A stretch of DNA of 64,000 nt from contig JAPLSO010000033.1 of NCBI GenBank assembly GCA_026398595.1, positions 99,576-163,575 on the forward strand, in the 5' to 3' direction. The notes under the pieces are model-generated. The model did no database searches. It saw nothing but the letters and a program-made list of their open reading frames with translations, and was not told where the DNA came from. This document shows, piece after piece, positions 18,890 through 28,225 of this stretch. The translations under genes and the position numbers were made by a program. The stretch's first letter is position 1, and each line of letters begins with the position of its first letter. The stretch comes from Spirochaetota bacterium. GTDB lineage: Bacteria; Spirochaetota; Spirochaetia; Treponematales; Rectinemataceae.

Positions 18890-19444
18890 TCAGATTTCCA
18901 GGATCTCTTTCTCTTTCTCTTCGAGGACCTTGGATATCTGGAGGATGTACGTGTCGGTGAGTTTCTGCAGCTCATCCTCTTCCTTCTTCACAATGTCCTC
19001 ATCGGCGCCGCCGGCGGCAAGCTGACGCTTGAGCTCCTCAATGCCATCCCGCCGTATATTCCTGACCGCGACCTTGGACTTTTCGGCCATAGCCTTGGCC
19101 GTCTTGGCCAGGTCCTTGCGACGCTGTTCGGTAAGCGGGGGGAAGGCGATTCGGATCACCTTCCCGTCATTGGAGGGATTGAGTCCCAGTTCGGATTTAA
19201 GAATGGCCTTCTCTATCTCGGTAAAGAGCGTTCTGTCCCAGGGTTGTATCACGATGAGGCGGGCTTCAGGTACGGAGACAGTCGCCACCTGGGAGAGGGG
19301 TGTTTTCTGGCCGTAGTAGTCCACCCGGATTTTATCCAGAAGGGCGGGGGAGGCTCTCCCCGTGCGGACGCCATTGAATTCCTCCCTGAGCGAGACGATA
19401 CTCTTCTTCATCCGTTCTTCGCAGGCCGCCTTGGAATAGTCCAT
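18890..19444 (-). CDS. frr: Ribosome recycling factor
   Basis: REEFNGVRTGRASPALLDKIRVDYYG; PLTEQRRKDLAKTAKAMAEKSKVAVRNIRRD. Confidence 0.96.
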   Translation of the reverse strand: MDYSKAACEERMKKSIVSLREEFNGVRTGRASPALLDKIRVDYYGQKTPLSQVATVSVPEARLIVIQPWDRTLFTEIEKAILKSELGLNPSNDGKVIRIAFPPLTEQRRKDLAKTAKAMAEKSKVAVRNIRRDGIEELKRQLAAGGADEDIVKKEEDELQKLTDTYILQISKVLEEKEKEILEI

Positions 19445-19467
19445 ACGTCCTCCATTTCACGAGTCTC

Positions 19468-19499
19468 AGTTTCGGGCTGCCAAAAGACAGCCCGAAACT
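19468..19499 (-). terminator. Strong hairpin between tsf and frr (terminator- or attenuator-like, no T-tract)
   Basis: AGTTTCGGGCTG / CAGCCCGAAACT, perfect 12-bp stem with 8-nt loop. Confidence 0.5.
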
Positions 19500-19523
19500 T
19501 AAAGCTTTCATTATACGCGGCTG

Positions 19524-20378
19524 TTAAACAGTCTCGCCGACTTTAAGATAGGCGTATTCGACGATCTGAAAATCGAGACCAGTCTCTTTCTTGACGGCAG
19601 AAAGGGCGACAGCGACACTCATCTTTTCGTCCTTGACGAATCCCTGATCCATCAGGCAGACCTCGGCCATGAGTTTCCTCAGCTTGCCGGTGAGGATGCC
19701 CTCGATAACCTTGGGAGGCTTTTTCTTCATCTTCTCGTCGAGTTCGACCTGCTTGGCGAAGATCTCCTGCTGTTCCTTGACCCAGCTCGTCTCGGGCACG
19801 CTCTCATCCAGGAACATGGGGTTGAAGGCGGCGACGTGGAGAGCCACGTCGTGGACGAAGGCCTTGACCTTGTCATTTGTAAAGGCCGACGCCGAGGTGG
19901 CCTTGGCCTTGATGACGACGAAGAGTTTACCCTCGCCATGCATATAGCTGTGGATGTATTCGCCGGCTCCGGCCTCAAAACGGCTCACGCGGCGTAAGGC
20001 TATGTTTTCCTTGACGACGGAGGCAATGTCCTTGACCATGCCTTCGAGTTCTTCGTTAGGGGACTTTGCTTTCGATGCAAGGGCCTTGGCCGCGATCTTG
20101 TTTCCAGCGGCGATAAAATCATCGTTCCTCGCCACGAAGTCGGTTTCGCAGACAATCTCTACGGCGGTGAGGACATTTGGGGCTTCGGCGCAGAAGATTC
20201 TGCCTTCATTCGTCACGCGGCCGGCGCGCTTCTCAACTCCAGCCATGCCCCACTCGCGCAGAAGTTTTTCGGCCTCGATGAAATTGCATTCGGCCTCGGA
20301 GAGGGCGCGCTTGCAATCCATCATCCCGGCACCAGTCTTCTCACGCAGGGTCTTTATATCGGCAGATTTGATATCCAC
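19524..20378 (-). CDS. tsf: Elongation factor Ts
   Basis: VDIKSADIKTLREKTGAGMMDCKRALSEAECNFIEAEKLLRE; GTG start at 20378 preceded by AAGGAG. Confidence 0.93.
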   Translation of the reverse strand: MDIKSADIKTLREKTGAGMMDCKRALSEAECNFIEAEKLLREWGMAGVEKRAGRVTNEGRIFCAEAPNVLTAVEIVCETDFVARNDDFIAAGNKIAAKALASKAKSPNEELEGMVKDIASVVKENIALRRVSRFEAGAGEYIHSYMHGEGKLFVVIKAKATSASAFTNDKVKAFVHDVALHVAAFNPMFLDESVPETSWVKEQQEIFAKQVELDEKMKKKPPKVIEGILTGKLRKLMAEVCLMDQGFVKDEKMSVAVALSAVKKETGLDFQIVEYAYLKVGETV

Positions 20379-20388
20379 ATCGGTCTCC

Positions 20389-21279
20389 TTACTTGGGCTC
20401 GTAGAGCTTGTCTTCGTCGACGATGGGCGACACTTCGGCCTCAACCTCGACTTCCTCGACGGCAGGCGCCGCGACGGGAGCGGTGGCAGCGTAGCTGTCG
20501 ATGTCGACCTCGACTTCGGACTCTTCCTTCTTCACAGCGTCCGTATGGACTTCTTCGGTCTCCTCGGCAGGCAGGCTTTCGACAATCTTTAGACCTTCGG
20601 AGGCTCCGGCCTCGATGACGGCGTTGGCGATGATCTGGGTGAAGAGGCTGATGGAGCGGATGGCGTCATCGTTTCCCGGGATGGCGTAGGTGATCCCTTC
20701 AGGGTTGCAGTTGGTATCGACGATGGCGACAATGGGGATGCCCAGCCTCTGGGCTTCAGCCACGGCGATGGCTTCCTTGCGGGTGTCCACGACGAAGATG
20801 GCACCGGGGAGGTCTTTCATCTCCTTGATGCCGCCGAGATTCTTCTCGAGCTTGATCTTTTCCTTCTGAAGACTGGCGACTTCTTTCTTGGTGAGACTTT
20901 CAAAAGTTCCATCCACTTCCATGCGCTCGATTTTCTTGAGACGTTGGATGGATCTCTTGATGGTAGTGTAATTGGTGAGCATGCCGCCAAGCCAGCGGTT
21001 GTTCACGTAGAACTGCTCGCAGCGTTCGGCTTCCTTCTGGATGGCCGTCTGCGCCTGCTTCTTGGTTCCGACGAAAAGAACGGATTTACCCGAACCGACG
21101 ATCTTCTGGACGGCGTCGTAGGCGTCCTTGATGGCCTGGATGGTTTTCTGGAGATCAATGATGTGAATCCCGTTGCGTTCGGCGAAGATGTACTTCTTCA
21201 TCCTGGGATCCCAGCGCTTAACCTGGTGTCCGAAGTGTACGCCGGACTCAAGCAGGTTTTTCATGGTAACAACTGCCAA
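20389..21279 (-). CDS. rpsB: 30S ribosomal protein S2 with acidic C-terminal extension
   Basis: [44 protein letters not shown] start at 21279 with GGGAGG SD, or ATG at 21264. Confidence 0.95.
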   Translation of the reverse strand: MAVVTMKNLLESGVHFGHQVKRWDPRMKKYIFAERNGIHIIDLQKTIQAIKDAYDAVQKIVGSGKSVLFVGTKKQAQTAIQKEAERCEQFYVNNRWLGGMLTNYTTIKRSIQRLKKIERMEVDGTFESLTKKEVASLQKEKIKLEKNLGGIKEMKDLPGAIFVVDTRKEAIAVAEAQRLGIPIVAIVDTNCNPEGITYAIPGNDDAIRSISLFTQIIANAVIEAGASEGLKIVESLPAEETEEVHTDAVKKEESEVEVDIDSYAATAPVAAPAVEEVEVEAEVSPIVDEDKLYEPK

Positions 21280-21359
21280 GTGTTCCTCCCGTGATCAGGA
21301 ATCCTGATCCCCTTCTCTATTTCTCGATCCAAGCCTCGCCTTTGCGGCGTCAGCTGGAC

Positions 21360-21402
21360 GGAAGATGTCGGACGATTGCTCGTCCGCGGCGGTCCGTCTT
21401 CC
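21360..21402 (-). promoter_or_regulatory. Nested stem structure in the rpsB 5' leader (candidate r-protein leader)
   Basis: Outer GGAAGA/TCTTCC (21360-21365/21397-21402) enclosing GGACGA-ttgc-TCGTCC (21370-21385). Confidence 0.35.
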
Positions 21403-21410
21403 AAAAAGCC

Positions 21411-22034
21411 CTAAAGAACATTGATCAAAGGCCTCGGAAGTACGAAATCCACTTCTTTAAGAATGCCATATAGTTCATGTATTGGCAAGCCCATCACCCC
21501 CGAGGGAGATCCATCGATCCTCTCAATATAGGCCGAACCCCAACCCTGGATCCTATAGGCTCCCGCGGCTCCTTCCCATTCCTCTCTTTCGAGATAGGCT
21601 TCTATTTCATGAGGACTCATGGGCGCGAATTGAACGGTCGAGTGACAGAGGGCAGTCTTTACCAGCCCTTTCTCCCCGTCGAGGAGGCATATGCCCGTGA
21701 AGACGTGCTGAAGCCTCCCCTGGATCATCCCGAGCATCGTCCCTGCTTCGTCCCGGGAACTCGGCTTCCCGATGACCTTCCAAGATTTACGGAGTTTTAA
21801 GGCGACAAGGGTGTCGGCACCGAGAATGACGCTTTGCTTCCGTTCGCCGTGGTCGACAAGGACGAGCCCAGCCCTGGTTTTGAGTTCGGCGAGGGCCAGG
21901 ACGCGTTCAATGGGAGCCAGGTGGTCACAGACGCTTTCGTCGATATCGGGATGTATGGATATAAATGGAAGTCCGAGCATCAAGAGAATTTCCTTGCGAC
22001 GAGGGGAAGAAGAGGCGAGGATGAGCTTTTCCAT
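21411..22034 (-). CDS. maf: Maf-family nucleoside triphosphate pyrophosphatase
   Basis: MEKLILASSSPRRKEILLMLGLPF; ILGADTLV; GAAGAYRIQGWGSAYIERIDGSPSGVMGLP. Confidence 0.93.
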   Translation of the reverse strand: MEKLILASSSPRRKEILLMLGLPFISIHPDIDESVCDHLAPIERVLALAELKTRAGLVLVDHGERKQSVILGADTLVALKLRKSWKVIGKPSSRDEAGTMLGMIQGRLQHVFTGICLLDGEKGLVKTALCHSTVQFAPMSPHEIEAYLEREEWEGAAGAYRIQGWGSAYIERIDGSPSGVMGLPIHELYGILKEVDFVLPRPLINVL

Positions 22035-22128
22035 GCCGCACATTGAAGCCTCAAGACGTAGCCCTGGTCTAGACCCTCTCGCCTTGACTCGGTGCCAGAA
22101 CCCATACTAGTATGCTCAACGTTGTATT

Positions 22129-22202
22129 GGGCGATTAGCTCAGCTGGATAGAGCGTCGGCCTCCGGAGCCGAAGGTCGGGGGTTCGAATCCCCCTTCGCT
22201 CA
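22129..22202 (+). tRNA. tRNA-Arg (anticodon CCG)
   Basis: Cloverleaf folds: GGGCGAT TA GCTC AGCTGGATA GAGC G TCGGC CTCCGGA GCCGA AGGTC GGGGG TTCGAAT CCCCC TTCGCTC A. Confidence 0.93.
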
Positions 22203-22270
22203 AACTCATAGAAAAACTGAATTACTGTTCCGTATTTCCCGTCTCCGTGCTATCCTGAATTGAGGCTATC

Positions 22271-22606
22271 ATGAGCGCTATCGACACGCTTCTCTTAAGT
22301 GAATACAGCCGTCTTTCGAGGAACATCCTCAGGTTGAGGGCGGAATGCAGCCAAAGGCCGAAGGGGTCGGTAGCGGTGAAGCGGAGAGGACACCAGGACT
22401 ACGTGTATATTGTTAAACGCGAGAATGGAAAAGTCGTAACCCAATACCTTGGCAAGGAGGGGACCTGGAAGGTAAAGGGCGCCGAAGCCAAGCTTCTGGA
22501 ACGGAAGCGCTACACTGGTGAACTCGCCGAGGCCGAGGCTCAGTTGGGAAAGATCATGAAAATCATGAAAGCCGGAGGAATTAATTTTGTTGAACCGACG
22601 CCATAA
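22271..22606 (+). CDS. Small basic protein, possibly DUF6788-like
   Basis: RPKGSVAVKRRGHQDYVYIVKRENGKVVTQYLGKEG motif; 66 bp downstream of tRNA-Arg. Confidence 0.5.
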   Translation: MSAIDTLLLSEYSRLSRNILRLRAECSQRPKGSVAVKRRGHQDYVYIVKRENGKVVTQYLGKEGTWKVKGAEAKLLERKRYTGELAEAEAQLGKIMKIMKAGGINFVEPTP

Positions 22607-22669
22607 GTAGTGTAGAATGAGCATATCGATAGATATCGACGACTTCGACTCCCTTTCGCCCGAGAAGGT

Positions 22670-23821
22670 TTGATGAAAGATATTTTTGCGATCCACCAAG
22701 CCGAATACGAAACACTCCCAGTCAACGTGGCCTCTGCCCCGGCCGTAGTCAAGCTGCTCGGAGAGCATACCGCCTCCAGCGAAGGGCTCGTGCTGGCGGC
22801 AGCTATATCTTTTGAGATGAGAGTGGCAGTCTCCTTGAGGAAGGATTCGTCGATACGATTCTTCGCAGCCGATCTGGGCGAGCGCAAGCGGGCTTCGGTC
22901 GGCTCTCTCAAGTACAAGCGGGAGGACAGGTGGGCCAACCATGTGAAGTCGATCTACGACTACATGGGCAGGATGTATGACTTCCAGGGCAAGGGCCTTA
23001 ACGTCACGATTTCCGGCAGCATACCGCCCGGGCTTGGCCTGGGTATATCAGCCGCCGTCAATTCAGCCTCGGCTCTCGCCTTGAGCGGCTTATTCGGACT
23101 CAACCTCAGAAACGAGGAAATCTCGGAATTGGCCTGTAAAGCCCAATCCGTCTTTTTCGAAAAGCCTGTACCGATATTTGACTACCTTGCCATGACATCG
23201 CCCGGAATTCGCTCTCTCTCGATCATCGATACAAGGACCGCCAAGCGCCGAGGTGTTCAGTTCCTCGACTCATCCTGGAACCTCGTCCTGACGGATTCGA
23301 GGGTGCCCCGTACCTCGACCGAGGTTGAGCTCAAGCAGAGGGTTGAGGACTCGACGAAATGCCTTCACTATCTCGCGCCCCGCGGGGGAAGAACCTTGCG
23401 GGACATCAAGATGTCCGAGCTCGATGACCTCATGGGGGTACTGCCCGAGGCCGTGCGAAGGCGCTGTATGCATATCGTGGAGGAGACGGGGAGGGTGTTT
23501 GAGAGCGAGGAGGCCCTGGCCCGCCAGGACGCCATGGCCTTTGGCCGGATCATCAACAAGTCCCATGCCTCGCTGCGCAATCACTATGAGATTTCCTGTC
23601 CCGAAGTGGATTGGCTCGTAAAGCGGTCCCAGGAACTCGAAGGTGTGCTCTGCTCGCGAATGACGGGACCTGGCTTCGGCGGATGCATCGCCTCGATCAT
23701 GAAGACCGAAGCACTCGACGAGTTTAAAAAGCGACTCGAGGAATACGAAAGGATATTCGGTTTCAAGGCCCAGCTCTACGAGACAGCTATAAACGGTGGA
23801 ATGCGGCTCGTCTCGTCCTAA
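22670..23821 (+). CDS. GHMP-superfamily kinase, galactokinase-like but with atypical active-site motifs
   Basis: VVKLLGEHTASSEGLVLAAAI, PPGLGLGISAAVNSASALALSGLF, MTGPGFGGCIASI. Start may be 22673. Confidence 0.75.
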   Translation: MMKDIFAIHQAEYETLPVNVASAPAVVKLLGEHTASSEGLVLAAAISFEMRVAVSLRKDSSIRFFAADLGERKRASVGSLKYKREDRWANHVKSIYDYMGRMYDFQGKGLNVTISGSIPPGLGLGISAAVNSASALALSGLFGLNLRNEEISELACKAQSVFFEKPVPIFDYLAMTSPGIRSLSIIDTRTAKRRGVQFLDSSWNLVLTDSRVPRTSTEVELKQRVEDSTKCLHYLAPRGGRTLRDIKMSELDDLMGVLPEAVRRRCMHIVEETGRVFESEEALARQDAMAFGRIINKSHASLRNHYEISCPEVDWLVKRSQELEGVLCSRMTGPGFGGCIASIMKTEALDEFKKRLEEYERIFGFKAQLYETAINGGMRLVSS

Positions 23822-23868
23822 TACGGCACATTTCGATACAATACATTAAACCCCTACATGGAGCATAC

Positions 23869-24669
23869 ATGCGCATCCTTTTGACTAACGACGATGGTAT
23901 TAATTCCGAGGGCCTCGATGCCTTGGTCGAAGCCTTATCGGAGGTTGACTCCGCCGAAGGGAAGGCCCACGAGCTGATCGTCGTCGCGCCTGATGGTGAA
24001 CGATCGGGCATCTCCAACGCGATGACGCTCAAGCTTCCCACCAAACTTAGGAAAATATCCGAGAACCGGTACAGCTGCTCTGGTACACCTGTGGACTGTG
24101 TCATCGTCGCGGGACTGAACGTACTCAAGAACCGGCCCGACCTCGTCATCTCCGGGATAAACCGAGGCCCCAACCTCGGCACGGATATCATTTATTCGGG
24201 AACCTGCGGCGCAGCGCGCCAGGCAGCGCTTTCGGGCGTTCCCGCCATCGCCGTATCATGCGCTTCCCTGGTCCCGCCTTTCGAATACGGCGCCTGCGCC
24301 TCCTTCGTTGCCTCCAATCTCGAAGCGCTCAAGTCGGCATGGATGCCAGGATGCTTCGTCAACATCAACGGGCCTTCTTCGTCCGATCCTGGTCTCAAGG
24401 CGAAATGGACCATACCGGGGCGAAACCATTACTTCGATAACATCAAGTGCTTCGACGGTGAGGATAACTATACATATTGTTTCCTCTCAGATGGCAAGCA
24501 CGAGCGGGAGAAAGAGGGGTCGGCCGACCACCAGGCAGTAGCCGAGGGTTTTATAGCCATAAGTCTCGTCGATATTCATCCGGCTTCTGCCCACCCCCAA
24601 GAATGGAATGGCAGGCTTTTCGGGCAGACTGGCATCGTGAGTTCTAGCCGTGTGGAAACGGGCCCTTGA
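23869..24669 (+). CDS. surE: 5'/3'-nucleotidase SurE
   Basis: MRILLTNDDGINSEGLDALVEAL; PDGERSGISNAMTL; SGINRGPNLGTDIIYSGTCGAARQAAL. Confidence 0.95.
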   Translation: MRILLTNDDGINSEGLDALVEALSEVDSAEGKAHELIVVAPDGERSGISNAMTLKLPTKLRKISENRYSCSGTPVDCVIVAGLNVLKNRPDLVISGINRGPNLGTDIIYSGTCGAARQAALSGVPAIAVSCASLVPPFEYGACASFVASNLEALKSAWMPGCFVNINGPSSSDPGLKAKWTIPGRNHYFDNIKCFDGEDNYTYCFLSDGKHEREKEGSADHQAVAEGFIAISLVDIHPASAHPQEWNGRLFGQTGIVSSSRVETGP

Positions 24670-24709
24670 CGAGGAAAGGGCTATCCTATATAGTCCCTTC
24701 CGTCGCCTG

Positions 24710-24782
24710 GCCATCATAGCTCAGTTGGCAGAGCACGTGACTTGTAATCTCGGGGTCCCCGGTTCGATTCCGGGAGATGGCT
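24710..24782 (+). tRNA. tRNA-Thr (anticodon TGT)
   Basis: GCCATCA TA GCTC AGTTGGCA GAGC A CGTGA CTTGTAA TCTCG GGGTC CCCGG TTCGATT CCGGG AGATGGC T. Confidence 0.92.
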
Positions 24783-24810
24783 CGAGTGCTTATGTTGAGT
24801 GCCCTTTCTT

Positions 24811-24893
24811 GGGGAGATTCCCGAGTGGTCAAAGGGGGCAGACTGTAAATCTGTTGGCTTACGCCTTCGAAGGTTCAAATCCTTCTCTCCCCA
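24811..24893 (+). tRNA. tRNA-Tyr (anticodon GTA)
   Basis: Class II tRNA: GGGGAGA ... GCAGA CTGTAAA TCTGT, variable arm, GAAGG TTCAAAT CCTTC TCTCCCC A. Confidence 0.94.
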
Positions 24894-24921
24894 AAACCTC
24901 CTCAAATCGGGGAGGTTTTTC
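24894..24921 (+). terminator. Rho-independent terminator after tRNA-Tyr
   Basis: AAACCTCC tcaaatcgg GGAGGTTT TT. Confidence 0.8.
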
Positions 24922-24947
24922 ATTCTCCAAACTGTAGGGGGTGACCT

Positions 24948-25415
24948 TTGTTTGAAGCCGCCTGGAAGGAGGGCCTCCGCTTCACCTGCAGGCAGTGTTC
25001 AGGTTGCTGTTCGGGCTCCCCTGGACTGGTTCGGCTCGGAGAAGCCGATATTCTGATCCTGACGATTGGTCTGGGTATGAATCTGGAATCTTTCGCAGCC
25101 ACCTATTGCCGCAGCGTCGACACTGGTGGAGAACCTTGCCTTTGTCTCAAGGAAAAGCCCGGCTATGACTGCATATTCCTCGATGCGGGAGTATGTTCCG
25201 TCTATGAGTTCCGGCCCACGCAATGCAGGACGTACCCCTTCTGGGACGAGGTCGTCGAAACTGAGAACGCTTGGGCGAGAGAAGCCAAGACGTGCCCGGG
25301 AATAGGATCGGGTCACCTCAATAAACCCGAACAGATAGCTGAAAGCCTCCAGAAGCAGCGGAAACTGCGGTCATTCCGTTGGGACGGCAAGGCGCCGGGG
25401 AAAGAACCGATATGA
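24948..25415 (+). CDS. YkgJ-family cysteine-cluster protein
   Basis: FTCRQCSGCCSGSPG...CLCLKEKPGYDCIFLDAGVCSVYEFRPTQCRTYPFW. Confidence 0.88.
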   Translation: MFEAAWKEGLRFTCRQCSGCCSGSPGLVRLGEADILILTIGLGMNLESFAATYCRSVDTGGEPCLCLKEKPGYDCIFLDAGVCSVYEFRPTQCRTYPFWDEVVETENAWAREAKTCPGIGSGHLNKPEQIAESLQKQRKLRSFRWDGKAPGKEPI

Positions 25416-26404
25416 GGAAAAGCCTCATCGTTGCTGCAGCACTACTCCTGCTAACGGTCATAAGTTGTTCGACGAAGGGAAAAGCCGAATCGCGGGATGA
25501 ATACATCCTTTTCGCCATCAAGCCAGGTTCGAGCGCCAAGCAAGTAGCTGGGGCCCTGGCCGAGGCGAAGCTCATATCCAATAAAACTATCTTCCTGATA
25601 CGTCTGCGTCTGATCGGCATCGACAAACGGCTTGAGGCTGGCACGTATCGCTTCAGGAAAGGCTCCAGGATGCGAGAACTGCTCTCCATCCTCGCCGAGG
25701 ACAAGGTGGCGACAGCCAAGGTGACTATACCTGAGGGCTCAACCCTGTCGACTATAGCCTCGGCTCTGGATAAGGCCGAGGTCACGGGCAAGTCCGATTT
25801 TCTTATGGCCGCCCGCGATCCCGAACTGCTAAAACGGTTCCATATTCCTGGAACGAGCTTCGAAGGCTTTTTATTCCCCGACACCTACGACCTTTCCCTA
25901 GGCTCGGAAGGGGTCTTTGTCATTGAGATCATGGCAAAACGGTTTTTCGAGAGCATAGCCAAGCTCTCCTTTGGAGCCGCAGCCGACCCTGAAACCCTCT
26001 TCGAAAACGTGATCCTCGCGTCCATTGTCGAGCGTGAATACCGCGTAGCGGAAGAGGCTCCCCTCATAGCTTCGGTTTTCCGGAACAGGCTGAAGATCGG
26101 CATGGCCCTCCAATCCTGCGCCACCATCGTCTACGTGCTGACGGAACGGCAAGGCAAGCCCCATCCCAGCATCGTCTATTTCAAGGATCTGGATGTCGAT
26201 GATCCTTACAACACCTACCGACACAGAGGACTCCCGCCCGGTCCTATCTCGAATCCAGGCGCTACGGCTCTGGCTTCAGTATTCTCGCCCGAGAAAAGCG
26301 AGTATCTTTATTTCAGGCTCTCCGATGAGTCCAGAGGCACACATAGGTTCTCCAAGACCTTCGATGAGCATCGGGATACCGCCATCCCCGTCAAAGGACT
26401 GTAG
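25412..26404 (+). CDS. mltG: Endolytic transglycosylase MltG, apparently with a lipoprotein signal
   Basis: IPEGSTLSTIASAL, ASIVEREYR, YNTYRHRGLPPGPISNPGATALASVFSP; N-terminus MRKSLIVAAALLLLTVISC. Confidence 0.92.
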   Translation: MRKSLIVAAALLLLTVISCSTKGKAESRDEYILFAIKPGSSAKQVAGALAEAKLISNKTIFLIRLRLIGIDKRLEAGTYRFRKGSRMRELLSILAEDKVATAKVTIPEGSTLSTIASALDKAEVTGKSDFLMAARDPELLKRFHIPGTSFEGFLFPDTYDLSLGSEGVFVIEIMAKRFFESIAKLSFGAAADPETLFENVILASIVEREYRVAEEAPLIASVFRNRLKIGMALQSCATIVYVLTERQGKPHPSIVYFKDLDVDDPYNTYRHRGLPPGPISNPGATALASVFSPEKSEYLYFRLSDESRGTHRFSKTFDEHRDTAIPVKGL

Positions 26405-26410
26405 ACCGCG

Positions 26411-28225
26411 ATGGGAAGAATACCAGAGGTTCTGCTCCAGGAGATCCTGGATAAGACGAATTTCATAAGCCTTTATCAAGAAAAACTTCGCCTCATAAAA
26501 AAGGGCTCGAAGTGGTGGGGACTCTGTCCTTTCCATGCAGAGAAGACTCCTTCCTTTTCGATCGACGCCGAGAGAGGTCTCTTTTATTGCTTCGGCTGCC
26601 AGAAGGGCGGGTCCATCATCGATTTCCTCATGGAGACGGAAAAGTTGAGCTTCATCGAGGCTGTCGAGGAACTGGCCCGCAGGGCTCAGATCACCATTCC
26701 AGCCGATGACGGCTTCAGCGAAAAAGAGGATTCCGAGCGGTCTCAGATACTGGAACTCAATGAAAAGCTGGCCACGGCCTTCCACTGGCTTCTACTCATG
26801 CACGACTCGGGTGCGAAAGCCCATTCTATTCTAAACTCTAGGGGCATCCCCGACACGACGATCAAGGATTTCAGGTTGGGATACGCGCCTGCCGATACAT
26901 CCTGGCTCCACCGTTTCCTGGGCACGAAGGGCTATTCAGCTGGATTTCTCACGCGGACGGGGTTGTTTGCGGCGCGTAATCCGCGCTTTCCCCTCTTCGC
27001 TGACAGGATCATCTTCCCTATAGCTGACCAGCGGGGTAGGGTGATAGCCTTTGGTGGACGACTGATTTCAGGGGATGGACCCAAGTACCTCAACAGCCCC
27101 GACACGGTAGTCTTCCACAAACAGGAGAACCTCTTTGCCTTCGACAAGGCGCTTCCTTCGATCAAGGAGAGCAATACGGCCATCGTATGCGAAGGTTATA
27201 TGGATGCTCTTTCCTTCCATGTCGCAGGCGTTAAATCGGCTGTCGCTCCCCTAGGCACAGCCTTCACCATAAAACAGGCTCAACTCCTCAGGAGGAGGGC
27301 CGAAAAAGTCCTGCTCTGCTTCGATTCCGACCAGGCCGGAGTGAAGGCGGCGGAACGATCCTGCCCTATAGCGGCCCAAGCAGGCATCGATGCTTCGGTT
27401 GTGCTTATGAGAGAAGGAAAAGACGCGTCCGAAATTCTGGAGAAATTGGGAAGCGAAGCATTGAAAAAGATTCCCGAATACAGTATAAGTGGTGGGGATT
27501 TTTTGATCGGGCGGGCCGAGGAATTGTTCGACTGGGGAACCATGGAAGGCAAATCGAAGGCCGCGTCCTTTTTTTATCCCTATCTCGACGCCATCGACTC
27601 AGAGGTCAAACGTGATGCTTTCCTTGAGATTGTCGGCAGAAGGATGGGAATAAACTCAACGGCTCTTCTGGCCGATTATCAAAAGGCGAAAGCTCTGGCC
27701 GGGGGCAGGACATATCATGGGGATGCTCAGGCAGCCGCGCAGGCCAAACGCGCCGTGACGATGGCCAGGACGGCCGATCTGCTTTTCATGACGGCGGTAG
27801 TCCTGAAACCTGAGAGCTTTCCGGCGTTGAGGGAATCCCTTTCAAAGGATGACCTAGACGATCCGAGGGCGGTGGATCTATATGTGGCCTTGGATGAAGC
27901 CTGGTCGAAGGAAACACGTGATACGGCAGCGGTTATCTCCCTTTTGGAAACCGAGGGACTCAAGAGCTTTGTGCTTTCGGCGGCAGGGTCGGGGGAATTC
28001 GATCAGAGTCTGGACGCCATCATAGCCGATGGCATGAAGGCGGTGAGGATGCGAAGCCTGGAACGCGAGCGGGACAGGCTCAGTCTCGATATCGGGCGTT
28101 CCTCGCGCGCCGCTTCAAAAACGGAAGGACGTCCTTCCGATCCGGAAATCTTGGTGGAACTATTGAAGCAAAAAATGCAGCTGGATCTTCAAATCGCGCG
28201 GATAAAGGGTGAAGTCGATGAATGA
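26411..28225 (+). CDS. dnaG: DNA primase
   Basis: CHC2 zinc finger ([30 protein letters not shown]), TOPRIM ([20 protein letters not shown]). Confidence 0.97.
   Translation: MGRIPEVLLQEILDKTNFISLYQEKLRLIKKGSKWWGLCPFHAEKTPSFSIDAERGLFYCFGCQKGGSIIDFLMETEKLSFIEAVEELARRAQITIPADDGFSEKEDSERSQILELNEKLATAFHWLLLMHDSGAKAHSILNSRGIPDTTIKDFRLGYAPADTSWLHRFLGTKGYSAGFLTRTGLFAARNPRFPLFADRIIFPIADQRGRVIAFGGRLISGDGPKYLNSPDTVVFHKQENLFAFDKALPSIKESNTAIVCEGYMDALSFHVAGVKSAVAPLGTAFTIKQAQLLRRRAEKVLLCFDSDQAGVKAAERSCPIAAQAGIDASVVLMREGKDASEILEKLGSEALKKIPEYSISGGDFLIGRAEELFDWGTMEGKSKAASFFYPYLDAIDSEVKRDAFLEIVGRRMGINSTALLADYQKAKALAGGRTYHGDAQAAAQAKRAVTMARTADLLFMTAVVLKPESFPALRESLSKDDLDDPRAVDLYVALDEAWSKETRDTAAVISLLETEGLKSFVLSAAGSGEFDQSLDAIIADGMKAVRMRSLERERDRLSLDIGRSSRAASKTEGRPSDPEILVELLKQKMQLDLQIARIKGEVDE

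Noticed and set aside
22129-24893. tRNA-flanked genomic island
   Set aside because: Genes between tRNA-Arg and tRNA-Thr/Tyr include core surE, GC looks normal, and no integrase or att duplication was seen.
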